Positions 25,830 to 35,229 of a stretch of DNA of 64,000 nt are shown piece by piece. The stretch comes from Arsukibacterium tuosuense. GTDB taxonomy: Bacteria > Pseudomonadota > Gammaproteobacteria > Enterobacterales > Alteromonadaceae. Numbering within the stretch: the stretch's first letter is position 1; every line of letters begins with the position of its first letter. The notes beneath the pieces were generated by a model, which saw only the letters and a list, made by a program, of their open reading frames with translations, was not told the origin of the DNA and did not search any database. The stretch spans positions 1 through 64,000 of the forward strand of contig NZ_OBEB01000010.1 of assembly GCF_900215315.1 (NCBI RefSeq). The letters are read 5' to 3'. The translations under genes were made by a program, and so were the position numbers.

Positions 25830-28739
25830 ATGAATTTTGCTTTGGGACAACGCTGGATCAGCGATACGGAATCTGACCTGGGTTTAGGTACTCTGGTCGG
25901 TATCGAGGGTCGGATGTTAACGGTGTTGTTCCCAGCCTCCGGTGAAACCCGGCAGTATGCTCAGGCCGAAGCGCCACTTACCCGGGTTATATTTAATATC
26001 GGGGATGAAATAAAAAGTGCAGAGGGTTTTAGTTTAGTTGTCAGCGAAGTAAAAGAGTCACATAACACCCTTATTTACAGTGGTACCCGCGTCGACAGTG
26101 GCGAGCAGACCGAGCTTAAAGAAACCTTTCTCGATCACTTTATCAGCTTTAATAAGCCGCAAGACCGTTTATTTGCCGGTCAGATTGATCGTTTTGATAA
26201 TTTTACCCTGCGTTATCTGGCCCGGCAGCAGCAATGCCGTATACAACAGAGTCCTTTGCGGGGTCTGCAGGGCGGCCGGATGAGTCTTATTCCACACCAG
26301 CTGCATATCGCAGAAGAAGTTGCCAGCCGGCATGCGCCGCGGGTCCTGCTGGCCGATGAAGTGGGCCTGGGTAAGACCATTGAAGCAGGCCTGATCATTC
26401 ATCAGCAGCTGTTATCCGGTTTGGCCAACAGAGTATTGATTATCGTGCCGGAATCCCTGCAGCATCAATGGCTGGTTGAAATGCTGCGCCGGTTTAACCT
26501 GCATTTCTCAGTATTTGATGAAGAGCGATGCCAACAGTCGCAGCTGGATGTCAGTAACCCGTTTGATACTGCCCAGTTGGTGCTTTGCAGTCTTGAGTTT
26601 ATCAGCAACAACAAAAAGTGGCTGGACCAGGCGCAAAGCAGTGACTGGGATTTGCTGGTGGTTGACGAAGCTCACCACTTAGCCTGGTCGCCAGAGCATG
26701 CCAGTAAAGAATACCGCTGCATTGAAAGCCTGGCAGAAGACACCGCCGGTGTTATTTTGCTCACTGCCACCCCGGATCAGCTAGGCCAGCAAAGCCACTT
26801 TGCCCGTTTGCGCTTGCTAGACCCAAATCGTTTTTACGACTACCAGACCTTTACTAACGAGCAGCAGCAATATCAACAAATTGCCACTACCGCTGCCCGG
26901 CTCATGGAAGACTGCCAGCTAAGCGATGAGCTGGCCAGCACATTACAGCAACTTATCAGTGAGGAGGATATAAGTGCTGAGCTGATTTTATTACGCCAGC
27001 CAGACCAATCGGCAGCGACTGCCCAAGCTCGGCAGCATATTCTTGCAAAATTACTGGACCGGCACGGAACCGGCCGGATTTTGTTCCGGAACAGTCGGGC
27101 CAACATCAAAGGTTTTCCGGCTCGCCAGGCCCTGCCTGTTGCACTGGAGCTGCCAGAGCAATACCACAATGCGCTTAAAGTATTTCATAGCCTTAACCTG
27201 CAGAGTCCGGCTACAGAACTGGCGAAGGCAAATCTGTTCCCTGAGCAGGTTTTTCAGGCATTTGAAGGCAGTAGTAGTCAGTGGTGGCAATTTGACCCAC
27301 GGATCGACTACCTGACAACATTACTGAAACAGCATAAACCGGCAAAGTTTCTGGTAATTTGCGCCGCAGCCGAGACGGCGCTGGCAGTAGAAGAAGCCTT
27401 ACGTCAGAAAGAAGGTATACGGGCAGCGGTGTTTCATGAAGGGATGTCTATTGTTGAACGCGACAAAGCTGCCGCCTACTTTGCCCAGGAGGATTATAGC
27501 GCCCAGGTCCTGGTATGCTCCGAAATTGGCAGTGAAGGACGTAACTTCCAGTTTGCTCACCATCTGGTGCTGTTTGATTTACCTCTGAACCCTGACTTAC
27601 TTGAGCAGCGGATTGGCCGGTTGGATCGGATAGGCCAGCAAAGTGATATTCAACTGCATATACCTTATTTTAAAGACAGCGCTCAGCAAGTGCTGCTGGA
27701 CTGGTATCAACACGGTCTGAATGCTTTTGCGAAAACCTGTCAGACGGGCCGGATTATATATGAGCAGGATAGCGCGGCCCTGCTGAGTCTGCTGGCAGCG
27801 ATGCAACCTGACACTGCAAAAGTGGAACAACTGATAACCCAGAGCCGGCAACGACATCAGCATTTGCGGGATCAACTGGAACAAGGTCGCGATAAGCTGC
27901 TGGAGCTGAATTCAGCTGGCGGACAACAAGCACGGCAACTGGCGGCAGATATTGCAAAAACAGATGTCGATGTTCAATTGCCAATGCTGATGTTTCAGGC
28001 CTGGGATTTATTGGGCGTGAACCAGGAAGACCGTTCTGACACCAGCATTGTCCTGACGCCTGCCGAGCATTTACGTTGTGCATACCCCGGACTTGAAGAC
28101 GACGGCGTGACCGTTACATTTGACCGGGAAACTGCACTGGCGCAGGAAGACATTCAGTTTTTAAACTGGGATCATCCGATGGTAACCGGCACCCTGGACC
28201 TGTTGCTAAATGACAATCTGGGCAACACTGCTGTGACATTACTGCCGAACAAAGCGCTGCCAGTTGGCAGCTATTTTGTTGAACTTATTTATATTGTGGA
28301 AGCAAGCGCCCCTGCTAATCTGCAAATAGGCCGTTATTTGCCCGGGACACCCATCCGGTTACTGCTGGACAAAACCGGTAAAGACTTAGCTGCGAAGGTA
28401 CCGTTTGATAATTTTAACCGGCAATTAAAGCCGGTTGGCAGGCAAACAGCCAGCAAACTGGTTAACGCCTTACAAAGTCTGGTCCACCCCTTATTAAGTG
28501 ATAGCGAAGCGAACGCTATGGCACAACTGACAACATTGCGTCAGAGCGCACTGGCAAAAATGCAACATGCCCTGCAAACTGAACAGCAACGGTTAACTGC
28601 TTTAAAGCAAATTAACCCACTTGTTCGTCAGGAAGAAATTGAGATGCTCAGTGACAGACAACAACAACTGACAGGTTATATTGGGAAAGCGCGTCTGAAA
28701 CTTGATGCAATCCGGCTTATTATAGTAAGTCACGATTAG
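25830..28739 (+). CDS. rapA: RNA polymerase-associated protein RapA (Swi2/Snf2 ATPase)
   Basis: Starting at MNFALGQRWISDTESDLGLG gives 969 residues, matching E. coli RapA (968) and its N-terminus; the frame is open 11 codons further. N-terminal Tudor-like domains bind RNA polymerase. The Swi2/Snf2 motor shows LLADEVGLGKTIEAG (about residues 173-187), VVDEAHHLAW (about 276-285), TATPDQLG and the C-terminal helicase motifs SEIGSEGRNFQFA and QRIGRLDRIGQ. RapA recycles stalled post-termination RNA polymerase. The next gene, rluA, starts one base after its stop. Confidence 0.96.
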   Translation: MNFALGQRWISDTESDLGLGTLVGIEGRMLTVLFPASGETRQYAQAEAPLTRVIFNIGDEIKSAEGFSLVVSEVKESHNTLIYSGTRVDSGEQTELKETFLDHFISFNKPQDRLFAGQIDRFDNFTLRYLARQQQCRIQQSPLRGLQGGRMSLIPHQLHIAEEVASRHAPRVLLADEVGLGKTIEAGLIIHQQLLSGLANRVLIIVPESLQHQWLVEMLRRFNLHFSVFDEERCQQSQLDVSNPFDTAQLVLCSLEFISNNKKWLDQAQSSDWDLLVVDEAHHLAWSPEHASKEYRCIESLAEDTAGVILLTATPDQLGQQSHFARLRLLDPNRFYDYQTFTNEQQQYQQIATTAARLMEDCQLSDELASTLQQLISEEDISAELILLRQPDQSAATAQARQHILAKLLDRHGTGRILFRNSRANIKGFPARQALPVALELPEQYHNALKVFHSLNLQSPATELAKANLFPEQVFQAFEGSSSQWWQFDPRIDYLTTLLKQHKPAKFLVICAAAETALAVEEALRQKEGIRAAVFHEGMSIVERDKAAAYFAQEDYSAQVLVCSEIGSEGRNFQFAHHLVLFDLPLNPDLLEQRIGRLDRIGQQSDIQLHIPYFKDSAQQVLLDWYQHGLNAFAKTCQTGRIIYEQDSAALLSLLAAMQPDTAKVEQLITQSRQRHQHLRDQLEQGRDKLLELNSAGGQQARQLAADIAKTDVDVQLPMLMFQAWDLLGVNQEDRSDTSIVLTPAEHLRCAYPGLEDDGVTVTFDRETALAQEDIQFLNWDHPMVTGTLDLLLNDNLGNTAVTLLPNKALPVGSYFVELIYIVEASAPANLQIGRYLPGTPIRLLLDKTGKDLAAKVPFDNFNRQLKPVGRQTASKLVNALQSLVHPLLSDSEANAMAQLTTLRQSALAKMQHALQTEQQRLTALKQINPLVRQEEIEMLSDRQQQLTGYIGKARLKLDAIRLIIVSHD

Positions 28740-28740
28740 T

Positions 28741-29397
28741 ATGAGTTTATTTCAGTACCTGCCACCACAAACGCCTTATCTGGATATCATTTATCAGGAT
28801 AACGATATTCTGGTGGTGAACAAGCCCAGTGGTTTGTTGTCAGTGCCGGGTAAAGCTGCTGAACATTGGGACTGTCTGGAATACCGGGTTAAATTAGTGC
28901 TGCCAACAGCACGAATTGTTCACCGGCTGGATATGGCGACCTCGGGAGTGATGGTATTAGCGTTACATGCTGACGCTCAGCGTGATCTCAACCGGCAGTT
29001 TCAGTTGCGCCAAACTGACAAACAATACATTGCCAGAGTAACGGGCCTGGTAGCCGCTGACCAGGGTACCGTGTGTTTACCATTAATTTGTGACTGGCCA
29101 AACCGCCCCAGACAAATGGTATGCTTCCAGCGGGGAAAAGCGTCTGTTACCCATTATAAGGTGCTGGAACGCGGTGCAGATCTCAGCCGGCTGCTGTTAA
29201 CACCGGTTACCGGTCGCTCACATCAGCTGCGGGTACATATGCAAATGATTGGCCACGCCATTCTCGGTGATAAATTTTATGCCGACGCGGCCACATTTGC
29301 AGCCGCAGACCGATTACAATTACACGCACAAACATTATCGTTAAAACATCCCACCAGCGGAAAAATAAGTATTTTCTCAGTAAATTGTGCTTTTTGA
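28741..29397 (+). CDS. rluA: Dual-specificity pseudouridine synthase RluA (23S rRNA U746 / tRNA U32)
   Basis: A 218-residue enzyme (E. coli RluA 219). Catalytic motif RIVHRLDMATSGVMVLAL (Asp about residue 64), plus VNKPSGLLSVPGK and TGRSHQLRVHMQMIGHAILGDKFY. No S4 domain, as expected for RluA. Co-transcription with rapA is also seen in E. coli, which supports the specific assignment over other RluA-family members. Confidence 0.9.
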   Translation: MSLFQYLPPQTPYLDIIYQDNDILVVNKPSGLLSVPGKAAEHWDCLEYRVKLVLPTARIVHRLDMATSGVMVLALHADAQRDLNRQFQLRQTDKQYIARVTGLVAADQGTVCLPLICDWPNRPRQMVCFQRGKASVTHYKVLERGADLSRLLLTPVTGRSHQLRVHMQMIGHAILGDKFYADAATFAAADRLQLHAQTLSLKHPTSGKISIFSVNCAF

Positions 29398-29602
29398 CTT
29401 CTTTTTACAATTATTAACCCCATATTCAGATAACTGGCTTATGATACTCAGCATGTCGGGTTGCTAAATAACAAATTGCTGTACTATTTTAAATAAAGAA
29501 CAAATTTAAATACAAATGACTTGTAATATAGATAGCAGATTCGTAGTTAACAGAGATAACAATCTGACTATCGAAATGCTGGATTAATCTAAGGAGAAAT
29601 GG

Positions 29603-30703
29603 ATGAAACTTAAAATTACTGCCCTTGCTGTACTGGCTGCCCTGCCGTTTATCAGCACACAAGCCCTTGCACAATCAACTCCTGCCGCAGATTTGGAGAA
29701 TAGAGTATTTGGTTCTGTTTTTGGTGAATATTACATGCCAGATACTGATAAAACAGAATCAGCTAACTGGAACTTCATGGAGAAGGACTGGGGTTACGGC
29801 ATTGAGATAGGCTATTATCTGAATGAAAGCTGGGCTCTTCGTGCTGAATTCGCGAAGCTTGACCTGAGTTCTAAACTTGATGGCTCTGATTCCGATGGCA
29901 ATCGTTTAGGCATTGATGTTATGTACCATTTGGCAAGCATGCCCTCAACCTACGTGGTCGGTGGTTTGAAGCGCATGGATGCTGTTCAAAGTTCAACAGC
30001 TTTTAACATTGGAGTTGGTTACAAACATTTCTTTAATCAGAATTTTGGTTTATTTGCAGAAGCTAATCGTTACCAAGGTATTGACGAAAGCTATGCTGAC
30101 GCCGGAATTAAATTGGGTATGACTTATCTGTTTGGGTCTGCTGCAGCCAAAGCTGCACCAACACCTGCTCCTGCCCCAGCTCCAGCTCCGGCACAACCGG
30201 CACAACCGGCACAACCTGCGAAGCCAGCAGACAGCGATAACGACGGCGTAACAGATGCAAATGATCGCTGCCCTAACACTGCAGCAACTCATCAGGTCGA
30301 CCCACAGGGTTGCACGGTCTTTACTGAGGAAATGCAGCGGGTTGGTGATGTTGATATCGAAGTTAAGTTTGGCTTTGACTCAGCGTCAGTATCTGCTGAC
30401 CAGCGTTCAGAAGTTATCCAGTTAGCGGCCTTTATGAAGCGCTTCCCTGAATCAGAAGTGGTTATTGAAGGTCATGCTTCTAACATCGGTAATCCGTCAT
30501 ACAATATGCTGTTGTCGAAACGTCGTGCACAATCGGTTGCTGACATTCTGACCGGCGAAGGCGTTGAGTCTTCACGTATTACTTCTGTAGGTTACGGTGT
30601 TACGCGGTTACGGGTTGAAGGTAATACCCCTGAAGCTCATGCTGCTAACCAGCGTATTGAAGCAAAAGTAACAGCGAAAGTTAAAGAACCAGTATTACGT
30701 TAA
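29603..30703 (+). CDS. OmpA/OprF-type outer-membrane porin
   Basis: A 366-residue protein: signal peptide cleaved near ALAQS (residue 24), an N-terminal eight-strand beta-barrel (about 30-180), a Pro/Ala repeat linker (about 186-208), a thrombospondin type 3-like calcium-binding stretch (DSDNDGVTDANDRCPN), and a C-terminal OmpA peptidoglycan-binding domain (about 250-360, VIEGHASNIGNPSYNMLLSKRRAQ). It tethers the outer membrane to peptidoglycan. The site AAGGAG before ATG is strong and codon use shifts to a highly expressed style (GGT, CGT, GTT rich). A clear terminator follows; monocistronic. Confidence 0.92.
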   Translation: MKLKITALAVLAALPFISTQALAQSTPAADLENRVFGSVFGEYYMPDTDKTESANWNFMEKDWGYGIEIGYYLNESWALRAEFAKLDLSSKLDGSDSDGNRLGIDVMYHLASMPSTYVVGGLKRMDAVQSSTAFNIGVGYKHFFNQNFGLFAEANRYQGIDESYADAGIKLGMTYLFGSAAAKAAPTPAPAPAPAPAQPAQPAQPAKPADSDNDGVTDANDRCPNTAATHQVDPQGCTVFTEEMQRVGDVDIEVKFGFDSASVSADQRSEVIQLAAFMKRFPESEVVIEGHASNIGNPSYNMLLSKRRAQSVADILTGEGVESSRITSVGYGVTRLRVEGNTPEAHAANQRIEAKVTAKVKEPVLR

Positions 30704-30720
30704 TTTTCTTACGCTTAACA

Positions 30721-30748
30721 AAAAACCGCCAATTTTGGCGGTTTTTTT
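30721..30748 (+). terminator. Intrinsic terminator of the OmpA-like gene
   Basis: A perfect AAAAACCGCC / GGCGGTTTTT hairpin with loop AATTTT and a seven-T tail begins 17 bases after the stop codon. Confidence 0.92.
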
Positions 30749-30811
30749 ATTGCCGCGACAGTTTGTTCCTGCTAGTTTTACCCGGTAAACAGCCAGTCGA
30801 GGATAAACATT

Positions 30812-31177
30812 ATGTCTATACACGCTATACGCCGTTACTGGGTTATTACCACAGTATTAGCATGTATTACCTTCCCTTTACATGCAGATCAGCCAGCAAC
30901 ATTGGTTCAGTCCGCGCATGTTTGCACCGATGAAAGTGAAACTCAGCGCCTAGCAATTAATGATCAGCTGCGGGAGATGGCCAAAGCACTGGCTGAATTT
31001 AAACCCACTACTTTCTGTTTTATTATGCAGCCTTCATTGGCGGTGCTGGTGCTTGAAAAAGGTGAAACTTACGTCAAGTTCAGTCATGACTCCAAAGTGA
31101 TGTACACCTTCCCGGAATATATCCATGCTGACGATACTGCTAATGTTATGGCAGGTTTAGCCGATAACACCCTATAA
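30812..31177 (+). CDS. Exported hypothetical protein
   Basis: A 121-residue protein with a signal peptide (about residues 1-25, ending FPLHADQ). The mature part has two cysteines (HVCTDESET and TTFCFIMQP) that could form a disulfide. I recognise no family. It sits between the porin terminator and a DUF3530 gene 26 bases downstream, and may share a transcript with the latter. Confidence 0.55.
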   Translation: MSIHAIRRYWVITTVLACITFPLHADQPATLVQSAHVCTDESETQRLAINDQLREMAKALAEFKPTTFCFIMQPSLAVLVLEKGETYVKFSHDSKVMYTFPEYIHADDTANVMAGLADNTL

Positions 31178-31203
31178 CAGGAGCTTAGTTACGCAGGTGG
31201 AAA

Positions 31204-31992
31204 TTGAACTATTCGTGGCTTTTGAGGATAACCTGGATTGTACTCACGTTGTTACTGCCGGCAACCGCTGCCATAGCTCAGCAGTTGCCTACCAGAGAGC
31301 AGTTGTGGCAACAGGATTTACAACGTCAGATACTGGCCAGCGAGCTCACTGAGCTTAGCGCCGGCAACAATAATTTTCTGGTATTACAGCGCGAAGCCCT
31401 TACCAGTTTTACCAAAGGCACGGCCATTCTGGTTCCTGACTGGGCCGAACATCCTGCCAGTCCTGATTATATGAATCCTCTGCGCCAGCAACTTAATGAA
31501 TTTGGGTGGCATACACTGGCTATCATGGCGCCGCCCCCAGCAGATTTTAACCTTGAGCAAAATGCGACCGACTATCAGCAACAGCTAGCTGAGTACATGG
31601 TCGCGGCCATTCGCCAGTCAGAACTGCAAAGTGGCAATATCATTGTTATCGCCAAAGGCAGTAATGCCGCTTTACTAAACCGGCTATATGCATCTGAACA
31701 ACTGGTTCCACCTGCAGCCTTTATAATGTTGGGTGCTTATCTCGCTGACGTTCAGTTAAACCGTGAGTTGGCAAGCCATATCGCTGAGCAATCAACACCC
31801 ACCCTGGATATCAGCCATCAGCGTGACAACCGTTTTGCCAATGCCAACCTGAGACTAAGACAACAATTGGTAAATCGGAACCTGAAATCGCAATACCGGC
31901 AGCGCCAGTTAACAGGTACATTTTATCAGGAAGATATTCACGCCTGGGTACTGAAAGAGATCACTGGCTGGTTGCACAGTATAGGTTTGTAA
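31204..31992 (+). CDS. DUF3530 family exported alpha/beta-hydrolase-like protein
   Basis: A TTG start with AGGTGG upstream opens a signal peptide (about residues 1-25, PATAAIAQQ); total 262 residues. Features fit DUF3530: GTAILVPDWAEHP, GWHTLAIMAPPP, and IIVIAKGSNAALLNRLY, which sits where a hydrolase nucleophile elbow (GxSxG) would be but reads AKGSNAA. The C-terminal His (QEDIHAWVLKEI) is in the expected place. Catalysis is therefore uncertain. Convergent with djlA. Confidence 0.7.
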   Translation: MNYSWLLRITWIVLTLLLPATAAIAQQLPTREQLWQQDLQRQILASELTELSAGNNNFLVLQREALTSFTKGTAILVPDWAEHPASPDYMNPLRQQLNEFGWHTLAIMAPPPADFNLEQNATDYQQQLAEYMVAAIRQSELQSGNIIVIAKGSNAALLNRLYASEQLVPPAAFIMLGAYLADVQLNRELASHIAEQSTPTLDISHQRDNRFANANLRLRQQLVNRNLKSQYRQRQLTGTFYQEDIHAWVLKEITGWLHSIGL

Positions 31993-32002
31993 ATCTGCTA
32001 GC

Positions 32003-32785
32003 CTAATGACGATTTTTCAACAACTCATAGGCTGCCTGAATTTCCTGCGTGCGTCTTTTTGCTACATCCAGCATGGCTGCCGGCACCCCTTTCGCCATCA
32101 ATTTATCGGGATGGTGCTGAGCCATTAGTTTGCGGTATGCCCGTTTTAACTCCTTTTCGGTGCAGTTATCGCTGACACCGAGCACCTTATATGCATCCTG
32201 CATGGCGTTGGCTGAAGGCCGCTTGCTGTCATGCCGGTTAAACCGCTGCTGCGCCCGATATGCAGCAAGCATTTGTTCCAGTTGTAAACGAGATACCGAT
32301 AGTTGCAGTGCGACCTGTTGCAACAATTGATACTGCTCATGGCTCATTTCACCGTCAACATTAGCAATACCCAGCTGAATTTCAACAAAGTAGTGTGTAA
32401 CATCCTTCTGCCGGCCAAAATGCTGATGAAAGGCTTGCAGCTGAGCCACTAGCGGAAAGTTACTTGCTTTACCATCACGAAAAGCCGCTTGCGCTTCTTG
32501 TTGTTGTGCTTCATTGAGGCCAAGTTGTTGCATAAAGTGGCGCGCTTGCCGAATGTGCGCCGGAGTAACCACGCCTGTCGCCTTGGCTATATGCCCCATC
32601 GTGGCAAACGTGGTGTACATAAACAGGCCCTGCTGCTCTTCAGACTCGTTAAACAACCCGCGAAACCGCGCCAGGTTAGCGCCCATTTTAACGTCAAACC
32701 AATGCCCCAGTATCAGACCGATAAACAGCCCGGGCAGCCTGAGTAACGCCAGACCAAACAACGCACCGAGAATTTTACCCCACAA
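32003..32785 (-). CDS. djlA: DnaJ-like co-chaperone DjlA
   Basis: A TTG start with AGGA seven bases upstream gives 260 residues. An N-terminal membrane segment with glycines (LGALFGLALLRLPGLFIGLILG) matches the dimerising helix of DjlA, followed by a TerB-like domain (about 55-160) and a C-terminal J domain (about 190-260) with HPD (QHHPDKLMAKG). DjlA stimulates DnaK at the inner membrane. Its place divergent from lptD is conserved in enterobacteria. Confidence 0.92.
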   Translation of the reverse strand: MWGKILGALFGLALLRLPGLFIGLILGHWFDVKMGANLARFRGLFNESEEQQGLFMYTTFATMGHIAKATGVVTPAHIRQARHFMQQLGLNEAQQQEAQAAFRDGKASNFPLVAQLQAFHQHFGRQKDVTHYFVEIQLGIANVDGEMSHEQYQLLQQVALQLSVSRLQLEQMLAAYRAQQRFNRHDSKRPSANAMQDAYKVLGVSDNCTEKELKRAYRKLMAQHHPDKLMAKGVPAAMLDVAKRRTQEIQAAYELLKNRH

Positions 32786-32803
32786 AGTATTTTCCTCATT
32801 AAA

Positions 32804-32830
32804 TGAACTACGCGACTTATGTTGTTCTAA
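32804..32830 (+). promoter_or_regulatory. Possible sigma-E promoter for lptD
   Basis: TGAACTA followed after 15 bases by TCTAA resembles the sigma-E consensus (GGAACTT, about 16 bases, TCTGA/TCAAA). LptD and SurA are known sigma-E targets in E. coli. It lies about 130 bases upstream of lptD, within the djlA divergent region. Sequence match is partial. Confidence 0.35.
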
Positions 32831-32959
32831 GCTACGGAAACAAGTTTATAACCGCGGTAAAGCCGCACTATATCGGATTAGCAGGAATTCTAAAATTGAT
32901 TTATCATAGCGGGCTAATCTTATCAAAAAACATCAAAAATCTGGGGCAGAGAATACTGG

Positions 32960-35218
32960 ATGAAAGTATGGTTTACCGGAATAGCTGTCACAGGGTTATT
33001 CTGTAGTCAGCTGCAAGCTAATGAACCTGTAATACCGATGTGTTATCAGCCACTGACCCAGCCCGCTATATTGGGTAAACTGGATGCGGATGACAACGCC
33101 GTGCGGATTAACTCCGATGACGCCGACCTGCGTGGCAATCAGACAGCGTTTTTTAATGGCAATGTTGAAATTATTCATCGTGACACCCTGTTAACCGCAC
33201 CAAGTGCTCGCTTCAGCCGTAATGAGCAACGTATATTTGCTGATGGTGGAATAGAGTATTTTGACAGTAGCCTGAAGGTATCTGCCAGTTCATTTATTGC
33301 CGATACGGCAGTTAATAAAGCCGTCATCAGTGATGCCCACTACCAGTTTCTTGCACAGGCAGGCCGTGGCTATGCTGAACGCCTGCAGGCCAGTCCCGAA
33401 CAAATCAGGCTGGACCAGGCTTTATTTACCACCTGTCCAATGCAGGACGATAGTTGGTCTTTACATGCCAGCGATATTAAAATTAACGAAGGTGAAGGTT
33501 GGGGTGCAGCCAGTAACGCTGTTTTTAAAGTAAAAGACATCCCGGTATTATATCTGCCTTACCTGACTTTTCCTGTAAATGAGCAGCGAAAAACGGGCTT
33601 GCTATTGCCCAAAATTGGCAGTTCTCAATTATTAGGGCTTGATGTTGAGTTACCCTACTACATTAATTTAGCAGAAAACTATGATCTGACTCTGACGCCG
33701 CGTTATATGAGTAAACGTGGCACACAGCTTAAATCAGAATTCCGGTACCTGACCACTACTCATCAAGGCATTATGCAACTCGAGTACCTCAATGCAGATA
33801 ATGATAAACCAGAAGATTTTGGCAGCCGCTACCTTAGTCATTTAAGCCATCGCTCCGATTTCACTGCTAACTGGCGTGGCTACATTGATTTTACCGACAT
33901 TAGTGACGATGCCTACCTGACAGAGCTGGGTTCAGATTATACCAATCAGAGTGATACCCAGTTATACCGGGAAGCTACCCTCGCTTATTATGGTGATAAT
34001 ATTGATAGCACGATCAGGTTACAGGGTTTTGAAATACTGGGTAACTTTTCCGATGCTTATAAAACCTTGCCAGAGATACAACTGAGTTCTGCCAAACCAT
34101 TGCCGGTTTTCAGGCCGTTAGAGTTGGTTTGGCAAGCCAGCTATGCTCATTTCAAAAATGATACAGCGCTGATTAGTTCAGCCAACAGGTTGCATCTGGA
34201 GCCCACACTGCGTTTACCTTTTATCACTCCAGCACTGGAGTTTACCGCTGAAGCCAGCATGCTTTACACCTACTATCAGCAAGACGGCAACCTGCAGAGT
34301 GCTGATATTGATACCTCTGTGCAACGGACGTTGCCAAAGTTAAGGCTGTATAGCAGGTTAAATATGGAACGTGAGTATGACTGGTTCGGTGAGCCCGCCC
34401 TGCAAACGTTTGAACCTCAGATTCAGTATTTGTACATCCCATACAGACAACAGAATAATATCGGCCTGTATGATACCACCCGGCTACAGGACGACTACTA
34501 TGGTTTGTTCCGGCAGAATCGTTTTTCAGGTATCGACAGAATTAACGAGGCAAATCAGTTAACTGTCGGCTGGACTACCCGCTTTTATGACAATGTAGAC
34601 AACGAACTGTTTCGTTTTAGTCTGGGCCAAATCTTTTTTCTGGAAGATCCGGTAGAAAGCTCTGATAACCTGACCGAAGAGCAAACTGCTACCGACTCTG
34701 TGCTGGCCTCTGAAATGATCTGGCATTGGTACCGTAAATGGTACTTCAGCGCTGCAGCCCAATATGATATTGATGGTGAGCAAATCATAAAAAGTAATGC
34801 CAGTCTGGATTATCGGGGCAGTGACAATACCTTGCTGCAATTGAACCATCGGTATAGTCGTGCTGTCTCAGGTTTAGAAATTCAGCAGCTGGGGGTACTG
34901 GGTACTGTACCGCTGGCAAAAAACTGGCAGCTTGTCGCCAGTTACTATCGTGATGTCACAAATCATCGTATGATAGACGCCAATTTTGGCGTGCAATATG
35001 AATCTTGCTGCTGGGCGGTCCGACTGGTTGCGAGGCGCTATATTGTGGCAAACCTCGATACCAATATTGACAATGCTTTACAATTTGGTGAGCTGGACAG
35101 TGGGCTCAGTCTGCAGTTTGTATTGAAAGGTTTCGGCGATAAAGCAGGGTTTGGCGTATCGGATATGTTGTCAAATGGCATTTTTGGCTACCGTAGGCCA
35201 TATTTACTAACTAATTAG
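32960..35218 (+). CDS. lptD: LPS-assembly outer-membrane protein LptD
   Basis: A 752-residue protein: signal peptide (cleaved near LQANEP, residue 21), N-terminal OstA/LptA-like beta-jellyroll (about 50-180) and a C-terminal 26-strand barrel region. The four cysteines that form the interleaved disulfides of LptD are visible: Cys28, Cys in FTTCPMQDD, and the adjacent pair in YESCCWAVR. With LptE it inserts lipopolysaccharide into the outer leaflet. First gene of the run lptD-surA-pdxA-rsmA-apaG-apaH. Confidence 0.96.
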   Translation: MKVWFTGIAVTGLFCSQLQANEPVIPMCYQPLTQPAILGKLDADDNAVRINSDDADLRGNQTAFFNGNVEIIHRDTLLTAPSARFSRNEQRIFADGGIEYFDSSLKVSASSFIADTAVNKAVISDAHYQFLAQAGRGYAERLQASPEQIRLDQALFTTCPMQDDSWSLHASDIKINEGEGWGAASNAVFKVKDIPVLYLPYLTFPVNEQRKTGLLLPKIGSSQLLGLDVELPYYINLAENYDLTLTPRYMSKRGTQLKSEFRYLTTTHQGIMQLEYLNADNDKPEDFGSRYLSHLSHRSDFTANWRGYIDFTDISDDAYLTELGSDYTNQSDTQLYREATLAYYGDNIDSTIRLQGFEILGNFSDAYKTLPEIQLSSAKPLPVFRPLELVWQASYAHFKNDTALISSANRLHLEPTLRLPFITPALEFTAEASMLYTYYQQDGNLQSADIDTSVQRTLPKLRLYSRLNMEREYDWFGEPALQTFEPQIQYLYIPYRQQNNIGLYDTTRLQDDYYGLFRQNRFSGIDRINEANQLTVGWTTRFYDNVDNELFRFSLGQIFFLEDPVESSDNLTEEQTATDSVLASEMIWHWYRKWYFSAAAQYDIDGEQIIKSNASLDYRGSDNTLLQLNHRYSRAVSGLEIQQLGVLGTVPLAKNWQLVASYYRDVTNHRMIDANFGVQYESCCWAVRLVARRYIVANLDTNIDNALQFGELDSGLSLQFVLKGFGDKAGFGVSDMLSNGIFGYRRPYLLTN

Positions 35219-35229
35219 TGTAGGAATTT

